Of a stretch of DNA of 64,000 bases, positions 33,430-44,219 are shown in pieces; positions within the stretch are counted from its first letter, which is position 1, and each line of letters opens with the position of its first letter. The stretch lies in contig QYAI01000097.1 of assembly GCA_003988855.1 (NCBI GenBank), forward strand, positions 248,001 to 312,000, given 5' to 3'. The position numbers and the translations under genes were made by a program. A model generated the notes under the pieces. The model searched no databases and was not told the origin of the DNA. It saw only the letters and a list, made by a program, of their open reading frames with translations. The DNA is from Arachnopeziza araneosa. Lineage: Eukaryota; Ascomycota; Leotiomycetes; Helotiales; Arachnopezizaceae.

Positions 33430-34871
33430 ATGGACGATCGAGGGACGTACAGCACGCTCGAGCTGGCCAACCAACAACACCACAACGGACCGAACGCATA
33501 CGCAGATGGCCTACAAGCTGTCTCAGAGCCCAACTATCCTCAAGTAGTTGAGAATCATCACTTTCCCGAGGTTAAACCCGAAGGTCAACCGTACACTGGA
33601 TACGCTGAACCCGCGCCACCGTACGATGGAGAAAGGAGGATATGCGGACTTAAGAGAAATGCATTCATAATTATCGCAGCACTGCTCGCGTTGGTTGTCG
33701 TTGGAGCTGTTGTGGGAGGTGCGGTTGGAGCAACAGTTGGGAAGTCGAAATCAACAAATATAACGCCATCCAGTACCAGCAATGCGACAGCGACAGGCGC
33801 ACCAGCGACGGCATCACCAACAACGACTCCCATATCTGCTGTCTTGAGCAATTCTAGTCTGAGTTCCGCGAACTGGACCGATTTGAAGGGATATTCTCAC
33901 CATGCGGTATTCTATCAAAGCCACTCCAATTCATTGATGGTGTCACTCTGGGACTCGCAGAATACAACATGGATAACGAGAAACGTCTCAGTTTCTCTCA
34001 ACTCAACGTATGCAGCTGCTCTGGGGACACCAATAGCATCCGCTGTCACTTCTTATCCTTGGCCCCATCAGCTAAATTTATACTACCTCTCGCCCTCGAA
34101 CCAAATCCTTGAGCTTTACACCAAGGATGCCCTGCACGGAAACTGGTTCACTGGAAGTTTGGCCACGTACAACCTCGAGGCTGGTCCAAGCTCTAAGCTG
34201 GCCGCATATTGGCAGCGCTGCTCTTACCAATGCTCTCAGGAGATCATGCTACTCTATGAAGATTCTTCACAGAAACTGAAAGTGGCGAATGGCAGCGATT
34301 GGTCAAATCCGTATCAGATTGGGCCGAGTATCAACACTGGGTCAGGCTTGGCTTTGATCCCGTTAGCTCCAACTTCGGATCCTAACAATCAACCGTACCA
34401 AATGCGGGCCTATGTTGATATTTCTGAGTCAAGCCAGGAGTACATGTGGGAGGGTGATATCGGTAACGGGGAGTGGTACGCTGGTACGAACATTTTCCGT
34501 GCCCAGCACCCATTTATGGCTTAACTGACTATTTCCTAGGCGGTCTTCCGAATCTTCCTTTACCAGCTTCGCCACCACAATATGCAGCAGCATCATTCGG
34601 AACCCCTTCCCAGGGTCTGTATGAGGTAATGCTCGTATTCCTCTTCTCCAACGGTTCCATCATTGCGAATTGGTTCGACAACACTAATTGGCACACCCAC
34701 ATCACACCTTCGCCTACCATGCCACAGAGCAACTTCTCGGCCATTGCGTTGAATATGGATCAACGATTTTATGGCATCTCGGCGGGGTCGATTTATGAGT
34801 ACGAGATAGACGGGACGAACCCCTTTGACTGGAATTACGTCAACCCTGTAAATACAACGTTAAAGTCATGA
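33430..34871 (+). CDS. Type II membrane protein with fucose-specific-lectin-like beta-propeller
   Basis: Two exons (33430-34483, 34540-34871; 56-nt intron with CTTAACTGAC branch region) encode 461 aa. About 75 cytoplasmic residues rich in Pro/Tyr/Asn precede one membrane helix (AFIIIAALLALVVVGAVVGG). A Ser/Thr/Asn linker with many N-glycosylation sequons follows, then repeated blades like those of fungal fucose lectins: LYYLSPSNQILELYTKD, MLLYEDSSQKLKVANGSDW and VFLFSNGSIIANWFDNTNW. The family binds fucosylated glycans through a six-bladed propeller. Whether the binding residues are conserved here cannot be judged by eye. Anchored at the membrane or wall, it could act in recognition or adhesion. 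Confidence 0.7.
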
Positions 34872-35271
34872 TGCATTCATATTTGAAACACCAGCTATCT
34901 ACTTGTACTCTGCTGATGAAGCAAGTATTGTGGTGAGGTACCGCCTTCTTGTATATAATGTAAAAGTGCTGAACTTGAAGATCAGCCGCAAAACCCCGAT
35001 TACAAAGAGACAAGTGTAAGTGCTTGCGCGAGTCTATGAAAACAGTGTGGTTCAGCGGCTCAACACGAGGTTCGTGAATGAGATTCCTATTCTAAGAACA
35101 TTGCGATCTGTCAGAGTGTTCCACACCCCTCCTCTTCGCAACATCAAGGACCACTTTGATAATTCCACTTTCCTGACCACCCAGTCACTCCTTCGATTCC
35201 TTTTCTATGCTTTCTTCATTCCTCATTCCGCTCTACACACATCTCCATCGAACAACACGGCTACTCCGCCC
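34872..35271. other. Intergenic between convergent genes
   Basis: About 400 bases between the 3' ends of the lectin-like gene and the HeLo-like/glycogen-binding gene. Nothing else seen. Confidence 0.4.
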
Positions 35272-36329
35272 TCATATGAAGACTTTAGACAACAGTTCCG
35301 GCGGCAGGATATTGATCTGTTCGCCCGTGGCCTTGTTCTCCCAGCACGGCGCAGCGCGGTCGATCATCCACTCGCCGTCGACGACGAATATATAGTAGAA
35401 CGTCTCGGTCGCGTTGGGCAGGGTGACTCTCTTCTCAAACCCGTTACCGGTCTTGACGAGCTGCTCGCTCTTGGAGAAGTTGTCGAATGTGCCCGTCACC
35501 CATACTTCGGTGGCGGGATGCGGCCACCGGAAGCGGAAGGTCCATCTTTCGTGGAGGTGGTGAGGTGGGATGGGGACTGCATCGGCTGCTGGGTCATCAA
35601 CCGCGCTGGCAACGGGGCTTTCCATTGGGATGTGATCTGAGTTGTCGTTCAAGTTGGGTTCTGAGGAGCTATCAGGCCGGGTCTCGGACTCGGCCTCTGC
35701 TTCAGCGTGGGCCGTCGATGCTTCGTGCGTCATCTGAGCCATATCTTGAAGATATTTACGGAGGACATAGCCGTCTCCATTGGATATGATTATTTTTCTT
35801 ATATCTCTGATCCCAGAGTGAATCTCATCAGCTCTGTCTTGCAGCTCATGATCCGCAATCCTGGAATCGGTCAGCGGACTCGAATTTCACCTGGGCAGCG
35901 CTCTCACATGGAGGATAAGGCCACGGTTATATTGAGGGTCGATGTGTAAGGCTCAATGCCGCGACACATCCGTACACACTCTCTCTTCCCCCTCAACGAC
36001 CAATACACCCCTCTGAGTCTGCGGCTCTGCGCCTTGGTGAGATGGCGCTCGATGTTCACGACCATCCACGTGAGATGATACAGCACGCCCGCCAGACCAT
36101 CCGCCAGCTTGGCGGGCAGCACCAGATGGCAGCCCCTCTCATCCAGCCGGTCCAGGACGGCCGACAGATCCGCGACGTCAGCCGTCAACTGCACGATCTC
36201 GCCGGCCGCCTCGCTGAAGTCGCGCTGCACGTCGCCCATGCGCGTCGTCAGCGTCGACAGCGATGAGAGCAGATCCACAACGCCCGCTGCGAGGGAGAAC
36301 GGGTCCGTCCCGTCGGCGTGGTGGGCCAT
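35272..36329 (-). CDS. HeLo-like N-terminal domain fused to AMPK-type glycogen-binding domain (CBM48)
   Basis: Minus-strand exons 35908-36329 and 35272-35860 join in phase across a 47-nt intron (336 aa). Residues 1-150 match the fungal N-terminal helical domain found before NACHT or ankyrin regions: DPFSLAAGVVDLLSSLSTL, DFSEAAGEIVQLTADVADLS, LPAKLADGLAGVLYHL, then IEPYTSTLNI. The intron joins this to HELQDRADEIHSGIRDI, the usual end of such a domain. After an acidic linker, residues about 250-325 read as an AMPK-beta type glycogen-binding module: FRFRWPHPATEVWVTGTFDN, FEKRVTLPNATETFYYIFVV and DGEW. No NTPase is present. One half is a signalling/immunity-type domain and the other binds alpha-glucans; their combination suggests a carbohydrate-linked adaptor, but the function is unknown. 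Confidence 0.7.
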
Positions 36330-37343
36330 TGCGAGCTGCCTCCTCCCTCAGCGGCTCTCTCGCGCTGGAGGTCATGAGTTTGTTGATGAGGCTGTGGGCT
36401 GGCTGGGCTGAGGTGATGTTCATGTGAAACGGGCTGAGAACGCCACAATGGCGGGGTGCAGAGACCTGGATAGCACCGTATCGTATCGTATCCTCTCTGC
36501 CTCCTTTCTTGGGCTGTCATAGATGTAATTACCCTACTTTTTGATGAGAATTTCATTTTACTTGCTACGAGGAGTGTGATGCTCGGCTGCTGGTTGTCAC
36601 AGGAGTAAGCTATGAATCGCTGAGAAACCATGCTGAGTCTCAACAAGCCTCTCTCTCTCTTGATCTCGCTCCGTGAATCACACCTCTCTATTTTGTTCGT
36701 TGCATCCCGCATCCATCCGCGTGGGAAATTCACTACCCGGGGTGATTATCCAGCACTGACTCTCTCCCAGCCAAACCTCTCTCGTTGCTGTCGGATTTGC
36801 AGTCTTTTCGTCTGTGTTTGTTGAGAAACGCTATACAAAGAAGCGCTTGGTTTGCTAGGCATCGCTTGCCTTGCTTGCATCGTCTGACGGACTCGCGCGT
36901 CGGGCCGATGGGATGGGATGGGATGGGATGGGATCTGAACGAGATGGGGGTGGGAAATGTGCGAGCAAACAGACTCGATAGACGGGAAATAAAAGTCTGT
37001 CATGGAAAGCGTAAAGATGGCTTATTTCGTTTATTTTCCATCCAACTCCCCTCTCTTTCTCTTCCTGAAAAATCAAGATTCAGACGCATCGACCTGTGGT
37101 AAGGAAATTGTCAGCAAACTTCAAACTGTGAATGAGGAACTGTGTTCAAACATGCAGATATCCAGGGGTTGTCGGTTTGTGGCAGCGGCCATCCGACCAC
37201 GGTCAAAGAAACACGCAGGTATCTTTTCTCAGATCTTAAGAAGGTTGAAAGTGATTCAGTTTGATTTCCATGGCCCAGGAATATATGACCGCTCTCTCCT
37301 CCCATTTCTTCTCTTGTGCTTAACCACATCCAGCTCCCCCAGC
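36330..37343. other. Intergenic with a GGGAT microsatellite
   Basis: About 1 kb between divergently transcribed genes. A GGGAT repeat of about five units lies at 36909-36934, and repeated tatcg units lie at 36478-36492. Frames here are short. It probably holds both promoters. Confidence 0.5.
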
Positions 37344-38312
37344 ATGATCGAGCTTCAGCCTCTCCCACCATCCGGCAGCTCCGCAGCAGCAGTCAAACCC
37401 GCACTCTTCCTGGTGCAGTACCAGGACCGGGCGCATCTGGACCAGCACCTGGCCAACGCCGTGCCGATCCTGCTGCCCATCGCGGACATTGCGTCGCTCG
37501 TGGCCGTCCTCGCCAACGGCATCCACCGGGCCCGGTTCTGGGACGACAAGACGATCCTGTCGACCTTCATCTTCTGGGAGAACGAGAGCGTGTCGAGCAG
37601 GCATGCGCGGTTGAAGACGCGGCTGAAGGTCGGGAAGGGGCGGGAGGAGGCGGGATATGAGACGCGGTGGGTGAATGAGTTGTTGTGCTTGATGCAGGAC
37701 AGGGGCAAGCGGGATTTGCTGGTCGTCATGTATGGGGGCAAGGGAGAGTTGGAGAGTGAGAGGGCGGTGGAGATCAAGGCCAGAGGGGAGCTGAATAGGA
37801 CGTATGAGAGGAAGAAGATTGAGATCAAGCAGATTGGTTGGAACGTGGGCGAAGCAAGTGGAAGCGGCCGGGCTTTGGATGATGACCATGTTTCTGAAGA
37901 TGAGGGAGCTGAGAATGACGGACTGGGCTTTGAAATAGAGGAAGAGGACGACAAGAAGAGAGCCAAGAACAGCCATCAAGACGATGATGAAAATGACATC
38001 TCAACCTCTCCCACATCCTCGGAATCCACCAGTTCAGACAGCGACTCCGACGACCCGCCACCCGCAACAACCAAAACCCCCAACCCCAAACGCAAGACCG
38101 CACCCCCCAAGCCCTCCAACCCCGGCAGGAACACCTCGCGCGCCCAGAGAGACTTTGACGCCTTCATCGACGGCGAGATGCAGAAGCGGAACCGCGCCGA
38201 AGCCGCCGAGAATGCGCGCATCGCAAAGGCCAAGCGGGCGCTGCGGAGGAAGGAGGGCGTCCAGCTGCAAACTCGAGCAATGATGAAGCGGGCATGGAAT
38301 TTGTCAGGGTGA
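37344..38312 (+). CDS. Uncharacterised protein with acidic/serine-rich and basic coiled C-terminal region
   Basis: About 322 aa starting MIELQPLPPSGSSAA. Residues 1-165 look folded (ALFLVQYQDRAHLDQHLANA, HRARFWDDKTILSTFIFWEN, WVNELLCLMQ). Residues about 170-240 are acidic and Ser-rich (DDDHVSEDEGAEND, STSSDSDSDDPP). The last 70 are basic and helical (DFDAFIDGEMQKRNRAEAAE, then IAKAKRALRRKEG). The composition suggests a nuclear protein. I do not recognise the family. A second open frame overlapping the end (see findings) would add another Lys/Arg-rich tail to about 38,403, so the true C-terminus is uncertain. Upstream codons in the same frame lack features, so the ATG at 37344 is preferred. 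Confidence 0.6.
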   Translation: MIELQPLPPSGSSAAAVKPALFLVQYQDRAHLDQHLANAVPILLPIADIASLVAVLANGIHRARFWDDKTILSTFIFWENESVSSRHARLKTRLKVGKGREEAGYETRWVNELLCLMQDRGKRDLLVVMYGGKGELESERAVEIKARGELNRTYERKKIEIKQIGWNVGEASGSGRALDDDHVSEDEGAENDGLGFEIEEEDDKKRAKNSHQDDDENDISTSPTSSESTSSDSDSDDPPPATTKTPNPKRKTAPPKPSNPGRNTSRAQRDFDAFIDGEMQKRNRAEAAENARIAKAKRALRRKEGVQLQTRAMMKRAWNLSG

Positions 38313-38403
38313 TGGAGAATGCCAAGAAGAGAAAGCGCGAGGATGATGAGAAGAAGGGGAGTGCAAAGAAGAAGCGGAGGGGCAAGGGGAGTGCGGATGA
38401 CTG

Positions 38404-39550
38404 AGGGTTGATGATGGAGGGAGTAGAAGTTGGACGAAGTGGAAGGGCGGGAGTGGAGACGTGGGTGGTACTTTGATTTGAGGCTTGTTGGATTGGGATC
38501 TTGATGCATTGGGAATGAATGATGAATCTACTACATCGTTAACTGCAGTCTAACCTCCGACTGTTTTCTGGTGATGATAAATGATCGACGAAGCAAGATA
38601 CAAGAGGAACCACAACAATAGCAGCCAAGAAAACGATCGAAACCCTTTTGCTTATGACTGACAGTGACTCAGCAAGAAGATCCATCAGACTTTAGTAATC
38701 TCATCTCTCCTTTGCAGATCTCCAAAGAACGTAGACAGGGACATGCAATATTGCATCAATCATAACCGCCCCAACTTGACAGCAGCGCAGAAACGGATGA
38801 AAGCAACCGGAACAACGGCCTTGCAAACTGGAGCCCCAGAAATGTTCGACTCTGAAGTAGATTTGTCAACGAGAACGCGACGCATAACAAAGAGAGGAAA
38901 ATCATAATGTGCATCTTGGCTAGTGAGCAACTTGAATCTTGCTATCCAAGAATCAGTCCTGGAGACGGACGAGAGATCAACCGCTGTGATGATTAAGATG
39001 GAGGAACACCCTGGAAATCGGAATAGATTTCTTCTGGATATACAGATCTTGACCAAACAAACTTTTCAGCACCGCAGTCGAAAACCAGCTATGTCTCGCA
39101 ACAATACAAATGCAGAATGGTAGAACGGCTACTTTGATTACGGACCAGTTATCAGCATCAAAACCCACCTGTGATCTACCCTATACCTTCAACGCTTATC
39201 TTTCATCGCCACATGTGCGAAAAAAATCCTGGGATGTTGCGCGGGTGATACAATTTTGCCAACACTACTTTTCTAACAGCTTTCAAGATACTGCTACTAG
39301 GCTCCTCAGATAACTCCGAGAGAGAGTCGAAGATCATTTTTCTTGGTTGGAAGATCTTGACCTGTGCTGAAATGCTTATTGATTGACTAGTCAGCCGGTG
39401 AAGTTTTCGTATATATCAGCCTTGTTCTCCACAATCTATACGAGGTAACGGTCTACTGTGGCTGAAATCCGTTTCGATACTGTTTGCACATAGTGTTTCG
39501 GCAATATAGTTGAAAGATCAGTCTACAAAGATAGTCTTTATTTCTTGCAA
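38404..39550. other. Intergenic
   Basis: About 1.15 kb with no supported gene on either strand; it lies between two convergent genes. Confidence 0.45.
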
Positions 39551-41155
39551 CTAATCTTCCATCTCTGTAGGTGAGTTGCTATATAGCCGATCAAACAATT
39601 TTCTCTTCTCGACCTCACTCCACCTCATGATTGCAAGGCCTCTTCTACTCCCGAAGATCATGTATGCAAACAAGAAGATCTGCAAGCCCAGACAAATGGC
39701 AACCAAGATAGGATACAGATGTTCGTCGTTGGAGACGAAAAAATTGGCCACGTTCAGAGGCACGTGGGCTTGGGCACCGAGTGAGTATACCCCACTCCAG
39801 CACCAGCACGAATTGAAAACTCCCGCACTTGAGAGAAAGACCATGAGCAGAGTCGGAACCGCGATGATTGCATCTTTGTACAGGACTCTGTGCCAGGCTT
39901 TCTCGGGGTTCGATGACGTGCTGCTCGAGATGAGCCAAGTGAGGAAGGTACTGATGATCCAGAGACCAGTGATGACGATGAGCATGATGTTGCGGCAGTT
40001 GAAGCCTTTTGGGTCGGTGCACCATATAATGACCGAACCGAGAATCGCAGAGTTGAGAATTGGGGCCAGGGAAAGAAGGTAGAGCTGGAGTAGATCACGA
40101 TCTTGCCTGCCACCGCTAAAAGCTGGCTGCTTTTGTTGAATATAGGAATACACAGAACCGTTCCAACATTGGGCCTCGAGGTACTCATGGTGATTTAGGA
40201 CCCGCTCCGTAAGCAGCGAGGGAGCCCTTGATGACAGAGGAGGGTGCTGGCGCCGTGCTTCTTTTTCAAAATCCGCCATGATCTGGAAATTTGCTGTGCC
40301 AGAATGGAAGCCCCCGATGGTGTTGCTGAGGAGGATGACCGGGACCAGCCAAGTGATGAACATGGCGGTTCCAATCCGACCTCCCGGCGGACTGGTTTCT
40401 CCTCCTCCGAGGATGTTGATGAAAGCCGTGAGGATCTGATAGAGATATAATAGGACTGCGAATGAAGTCCTGATGATCTCGTCGGATCGACTGTCGGCTA
40501 GCCTAAAGGCGGTTCTGCATACGGTCATGGCGAATCGTTTCTGGGAGAGCGGATCGATGATTGCATTAAAGACCCTCGCGGGATTCACTGTCGGGCCCAG
40601 AAGCTCTTCGATTCCAGCCAGGACCGTAGCAATTATCTTGACGTTGAAGTCTCCATCGGCGCTGGCGGCGACATGTGGAAGCTCGTTTCGGGTGAGACCA
40701 TAGATGCGGCTCCAGGATTCCAATTTTGACAGCATAGACCAGAGCGAGTCGATCGGATCTCCCAAAAGGTGGACTATGGTGAAGTATCGCCGTTTGTCGA
40801 GTGGTGAGACTTCGGTATTGGTGATCAAGAGGACGACGGGAATGAGCCAGGTGTTCAGTCGAGGTCCAGCATCGGCATACCATCCTTGGGCTTCCCCACA
40901 GAGCGCCCGACACCCAGGCAGCGTGAGCACCGGGTCATCCCACGTTGATTGTAGGGTTCCGTTCCCGCTGCGGTAGAACAATGTCGCGTTGTTGGGTGAT
41001 ATGGTGCCGTCGCGTAGCCCAGCTTGCGTGAGGGTCAGACACGTATCGCGGTTGAAGTGATGGGTTGCTTGTCCGGTGGCGCATAGCGTCAAAAGAATCA
41101 AGAGCCTTGACAGCGGCATGGCGGATGATTGAAACACTTTCATGTTAGGAGGCAT
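39551..41155 (-). CDS. Secretory-pathway polytopic membrane protein, uncharacterised fungal family
   Basis: A single exon of 534 aa. An N-terminal signal peptide (MPLSRLLILLTLCATGQA, preceded by 12 residues from the first ATG) leads to a lumenal or extracellular segment with conserved cysteines (RDTCLTLTQAGL, LTLPGCRALCG). At least seven hydrophobic segments follow, including LNTWLIPVVLLITNTEV, AMFITWLVPVILLSNTIGGF, LLSLAPILNSAILGSVIIW, IMLIVITGLWIISTFLTWLI, IIAVPTLLMVFLSSAGVF and YPILVAICLGLQIFLFAYMI. The NNATLFYRSGNGTL start followed by a CR.LCG motif recurs in many Pezizomycotina membrane proteins of unknown function. No transporter signature is visible. Confidence 0.75.
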   Translation of the reverse strand: MPPNMKVFQSSAMPLSRLLILLTLCATGQATHHFNRDTCLTLTQAGLRDGTISPNNATLFYRSGNGTLQSTWDDPVLTLPGCRALCGEAQGWYADAGPRLNTWLIPVVLLITNTEVSPLDKRRYFTIVHLLGDPIDSLWSMLSKLESWSRIYGLTRNELPHVAASADGDFNVKIIATVLAGIEELLGPTVNPARVFNAIIDPLSQKRFAMTVCRTAFRLADSRSDEIIRTSFAVLLYLYQILTAFINILGGGETSPPGGRIGTAMFITWLVPVILLSNTIGGFHSGTANFQIMADFEKEARRQHPPLSSRAPSLLTERVLNHHEYLEAQCWNGSVYSYIQQKQPAFSGGRQDRDLLQLYLLSLAPILNSAILGSVIIWCTDPKGFNCRNIMLIVITGLWIISTFLTWLISSSTSSNPEKAWHRVLYKDAIIAVPTLLMVFLSSAGVFNSCWCWSGVYSLGAQAHVPLNVANFFVSNDEHLYPILVAICLGLQIFLFAYMIFGSRRGLAIMRWSEVEKRKLFDRLYSNSPTEMED

Positions 41156-41456
41156 CCGCTACGCCGGTGGATCCTCTCTGCAGTCCAGGGAAGACATCGA
41201 CAGCATCTTTCTTGAAGCGTCACTATATAGAAGGAGGAGTCAGCTACATTTCGATATTGAAGCGCAAGAAAGCCTTGCCGTTGCTCAAAGGAGATGCAAT
41301 GCATATTGGTGGCTGTGGCTGAGCTTCATCTCCTTGCATGATAATTAAACACTCGCAAACCCTATTGGGCCTGGTGATGCAGGAGCTGGGTTATTGTGAA
41401 GGCGCAGCAGTCTGTGACCCAATTGAGAAATGCAGGAGAAGAGGTCTTAGGGAAGT

Positions 41457-41498
41457 CACGTGACTTTGACCATAGCCATGGCACGTGACTAGCACGTG
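41457..41498. promoter_or_regulatory. Cluster of three CACGTG (E-box) motifs
   Basis: CACGTGAC occurs at 41457, 41482 and 41493 within 42 bp, in the region between the divergent genes starting at 41155 (minus) and 42265 (plus). CACGTG is the core site of bHLH factors (Cbf1/Pho4/SREBP-type). Which gene it controls is not known; it is nearer the minus-strand gene. Confidence 0.45.
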
Positions 41499-42218
41499 AC
41501 CCATGGATCTCTTTGACGACGACGCTCCGAGCTCTCTTCTTCTTCTTACCTATTGCTTGTAACCTTTCATCCCTTTGCGGAACGCTTGCAAGTCTATTCG
41601 TGCCACGGTCCCAAATCATATCACATGCCGCCTTCGGATCTGAGCGGTACTAACCCAGTACTCGTACGAGTTCCTGACATGGTGCACTCCCACCCAACAT
41701 CTCGCCCTCGCTCCATCGGCCTATCAAGAGGCTGGGAGCCCATTCCGAGCCAAAGGCAACGTATCTGACTGGTCTCTTCTCCTGGAGGTCCAGATGGACG
41801 GCATCACCCGGCCCAAGGACGCGACGCAACACCACCCAACGGATCGGGATGGTTCTGACTGGCGAATACAAGCGATGAGCAGATTCTTTCCACGCATGCT
41901 GTTTGTAGAGGAGACGGGTGAGCGAAAGCCACTACGAAGGTAGGAAGAACCCGAGGAATCAGAGGCAGTCCCTCATCCCGGTTTCAGCTGCGTGCATTTA
42001 TTGACTTTGCGACTACGCCCATCCGGGTACATGCATCCTGAGATCTGGACATCTTCGGTTCATGACATCTTGAACTCATCGTCTTTTACCTTTGTTAGCT
42101 CACCGGAGACGTTCTCCTCCCTCGTATTACGGCGTTAGCCTACCTTTCTACGTGTCTTGCTCAATATAAATTCGCACTCATGCCTCACGCCATGTTCCTT
42201 CATCCATATCTCATTCTC

Positions 42219-42263
42219 CAAAGCCAAAGCCAAAACCAAAACCAAAACCAAAACCAAAACCAG
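42219..42263 (+). repeat. CCAAAA hexanucleotide microsatellite in a 5' leader
   Basis: An imperfect then perfect run of ccaaaa units (about seven) immediately upstream of the ATG at 42265. Confidence 0.8.
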
Positions 42264-42264
42264 A

Positions 42265-43726
42265 ATGTTTCTTCCCATGTCTCAAGTCGCTCTGGGTCTG
42301 GTGTTGCTCGCAAACCTTGCCGCCGCCACTTTCCCAAATTGCAATGCTGCATTGGGACCACTTGTTTCTGCTTGTGTAGTTCGTCCAATCGCTTCTGCAT
42401 TCTGTTCAGATATCCTCCGTAAGAGTCTTCTCAGCCTGCTTCGGACCCACCCTGACTTGAAATACAGCAATAATACACCCTATCAAGACTGTCACTGTGC
42501 CTTCAACAACTTCGACCGTCATCAAAAAAACTCAAGTCTTACAGACATCAGTTGTAACATCAACCAGGAAGAGTACTGTTGTGCAGCAGAGCATCATTCC
42601 TGTCTCTACTTTTCAGACAGTCACCACAGCGCCGCAATCTTCTGTCACAGTCACTTCGGTTTCTACTTCTACCAGCACTGCCGTGTCAACCGTACTGAAT
42701 ACACAGTTGACGACTATCACGTCTGACGTATTCCAGACTACCACAGTCACTGATACGTATGTACAATTCTTATTGCCTTTGAAAGATGACACGCAACTGA
42801 TCCACCTACCTAGTGTAACCACTACGACATCCATTCCGGAAACGACCACGGTGGCATTGAATGCAAAAAGAGATCTTGCTCCCACATTTAACAATAAGGG
42901 CGTTGCTGTAACGACTGGCCTTGGACTCTCTGCACGAGTTAACACACCTAATGGTCTGTTAGGATGGCTTGAAGCAGACATAATATACGCTTGCAGTACG
43001 TTAGGTTTCCAATTTCTCTTCTTCTTCTTCGCTCATCATATGCTGATACTTAATTCTGTTGCAGCCTGCTTGATAGGACCTCAAAAAACACCCACACTTA
43101 CAAAAGGCATTGCCTCGACGACGTCTTCCGTCTTCTCGACCAGTATAGTCACCGTCACAGTGCAGAGCCAGTCGTACACAACTACTACTAACACGCAAGT
43201 TTTGTCCACTCAAACGCTGGTCAGCACTCAGGTGCCCGCACCCACGACTCTCACCACCCTCACAACCCTGGTCTCGACAGTCTCTCAATTTCCCACGAGT
43301 TATCTCACTTCTACCATTAACGAGATCGATACCATCTCGTCAACTGCAACAGTCGTCAGCACGGTCACGAGTACCACTACTGCTGTAGTCGCAACTGCGA
43401 CCGCAGGCAGTCCTTGCAGTGCCACTTACGCCAGCACGCACGCACTCGATCCCGATGCCCCCGCTACCGGTTTATTTACCTTCCTTCAGACCCCCATGAC
43501 AACTATCGACTGCTGCAATGCCTGTTTCAACTCTCCGGGCTGTAGCAGCTACAGCTACCCCATTCCTGGCTCAGGTGTATCTGTTAGTTTCACCTGCGCG
43601 TTTGAGACGGTGGTCACTGGCAGCGCACCTGATACTGCAACATGTCCAGCCGGGGTGAATACAGTGGAAGCGGGTACCCCTGATGGCCAATTCGACGTGG
43701 CTCTTGGGCCCTGTGGTCATTTCTAA
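42265..43726 (+). CDS. Ser/Thr-rich secreted cell-surface protein with C-terminal cysteine domain
   Basis: Four exons in phase (42265-42418, 42468-42756, 42814-42995, 43065-43726), 428 aa. A signal peptide (MSQVALGLVLLANLAAATFP, after MFLP) is followed by a short Cys region (NCNAALGPLVSACV). Two long Thr/Ser/Val repeats come next (TTTVTDT, TVTVQSQSYTTTTNTQVLST), which would be heavily O-glycosylated. The last 100 residues have six or more cysteines in a PAN/apple-like spacing (SPCSATYAST, DCCNACFNSPGCSSYSY, SFTCAFE, TATCPAG). No GPI signal is seen at the end. Likely a wall-associated or secreted protein. Introns 2 and 3 are 57 and 69 nt and can be read through, so retained-intron forms are possible. 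Confidence 0.7.
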
Positions 43727-43978
43727 TCACGCGTAGAAGTAGGAGCAGAGGCGATCGGGAGGGAGGTGACCCGGTGCATATGAATGCGGCGGACTGTTTT
43801 CTGGCGTGTGGTTCTCATGTCATCATAATAAACAAAACGGGAAGAGCGGCATGGTTTGAGGTCTTATCTAATGTATACGCTAGCTACCTGAACAGAAATG
43901 CATAGAATGTTGATGTTTACAAAATATACAATTCTCTTCCAGATCAGAAGCACGGCTTCAGTTTCGTATCCCTCTCGC

Positions 43979-44219
43979 TCATAGCTCGCACTTGCAGTGG
44001 CTGGTGCAGAGGCGCGGTGCCGACCCGAGATGGAGCGCATCCTCGATGCAGGAGACGAGCTCGCAGAGGGCGGCGAAGCGGCTGTCGCAGGACTTCTTGT
44101 AGCCAGACCCATTGCTGCAGGCGCAAGGAGAATAGCCAGAACCGAAAAACTGTGTGAGTATTGTGAGCCAATGTATTCCTCATCTTGGTAATTCGTGTTC
44201 AACACACGGTGAGCTTCAT
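43979..44219 (-). CDS. Possible small cysteine-rich secreted protein, signal and mature part in different frames
   Basis: On the minus strand ATG at 44219, a 14-nt first exon (44206-44219), a 56-nt intron (44150-44205) and exon 2 from 44149 give a strong signal peptide (MKLTVFSVLAILLAPAAMG). That frame then continues without cysteines to 43864. A different frame of the same exon encodes eight cysteines in 48 residues: CACSNGSGYKKSCDSRFAAL, then CELVSC, RLCTSHCKC, ending at TGA 43979-43981. Signal and cysteine core are each convincing but not in the same frame. Using the other GT of the overlapping GTGTGT donor reads the cysteine frame but loses the signal. The locus may be frameshifted, or one base may be wrong. 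Confidence 0.4.

Noticed and set aside
36909..36934. GGGAT repeat as telomere-like sequence
   Set aside because: The unit is not the fungal TTAGGG telomere repeat, the run is only about 25 bp, and it lies between ordinary genes.
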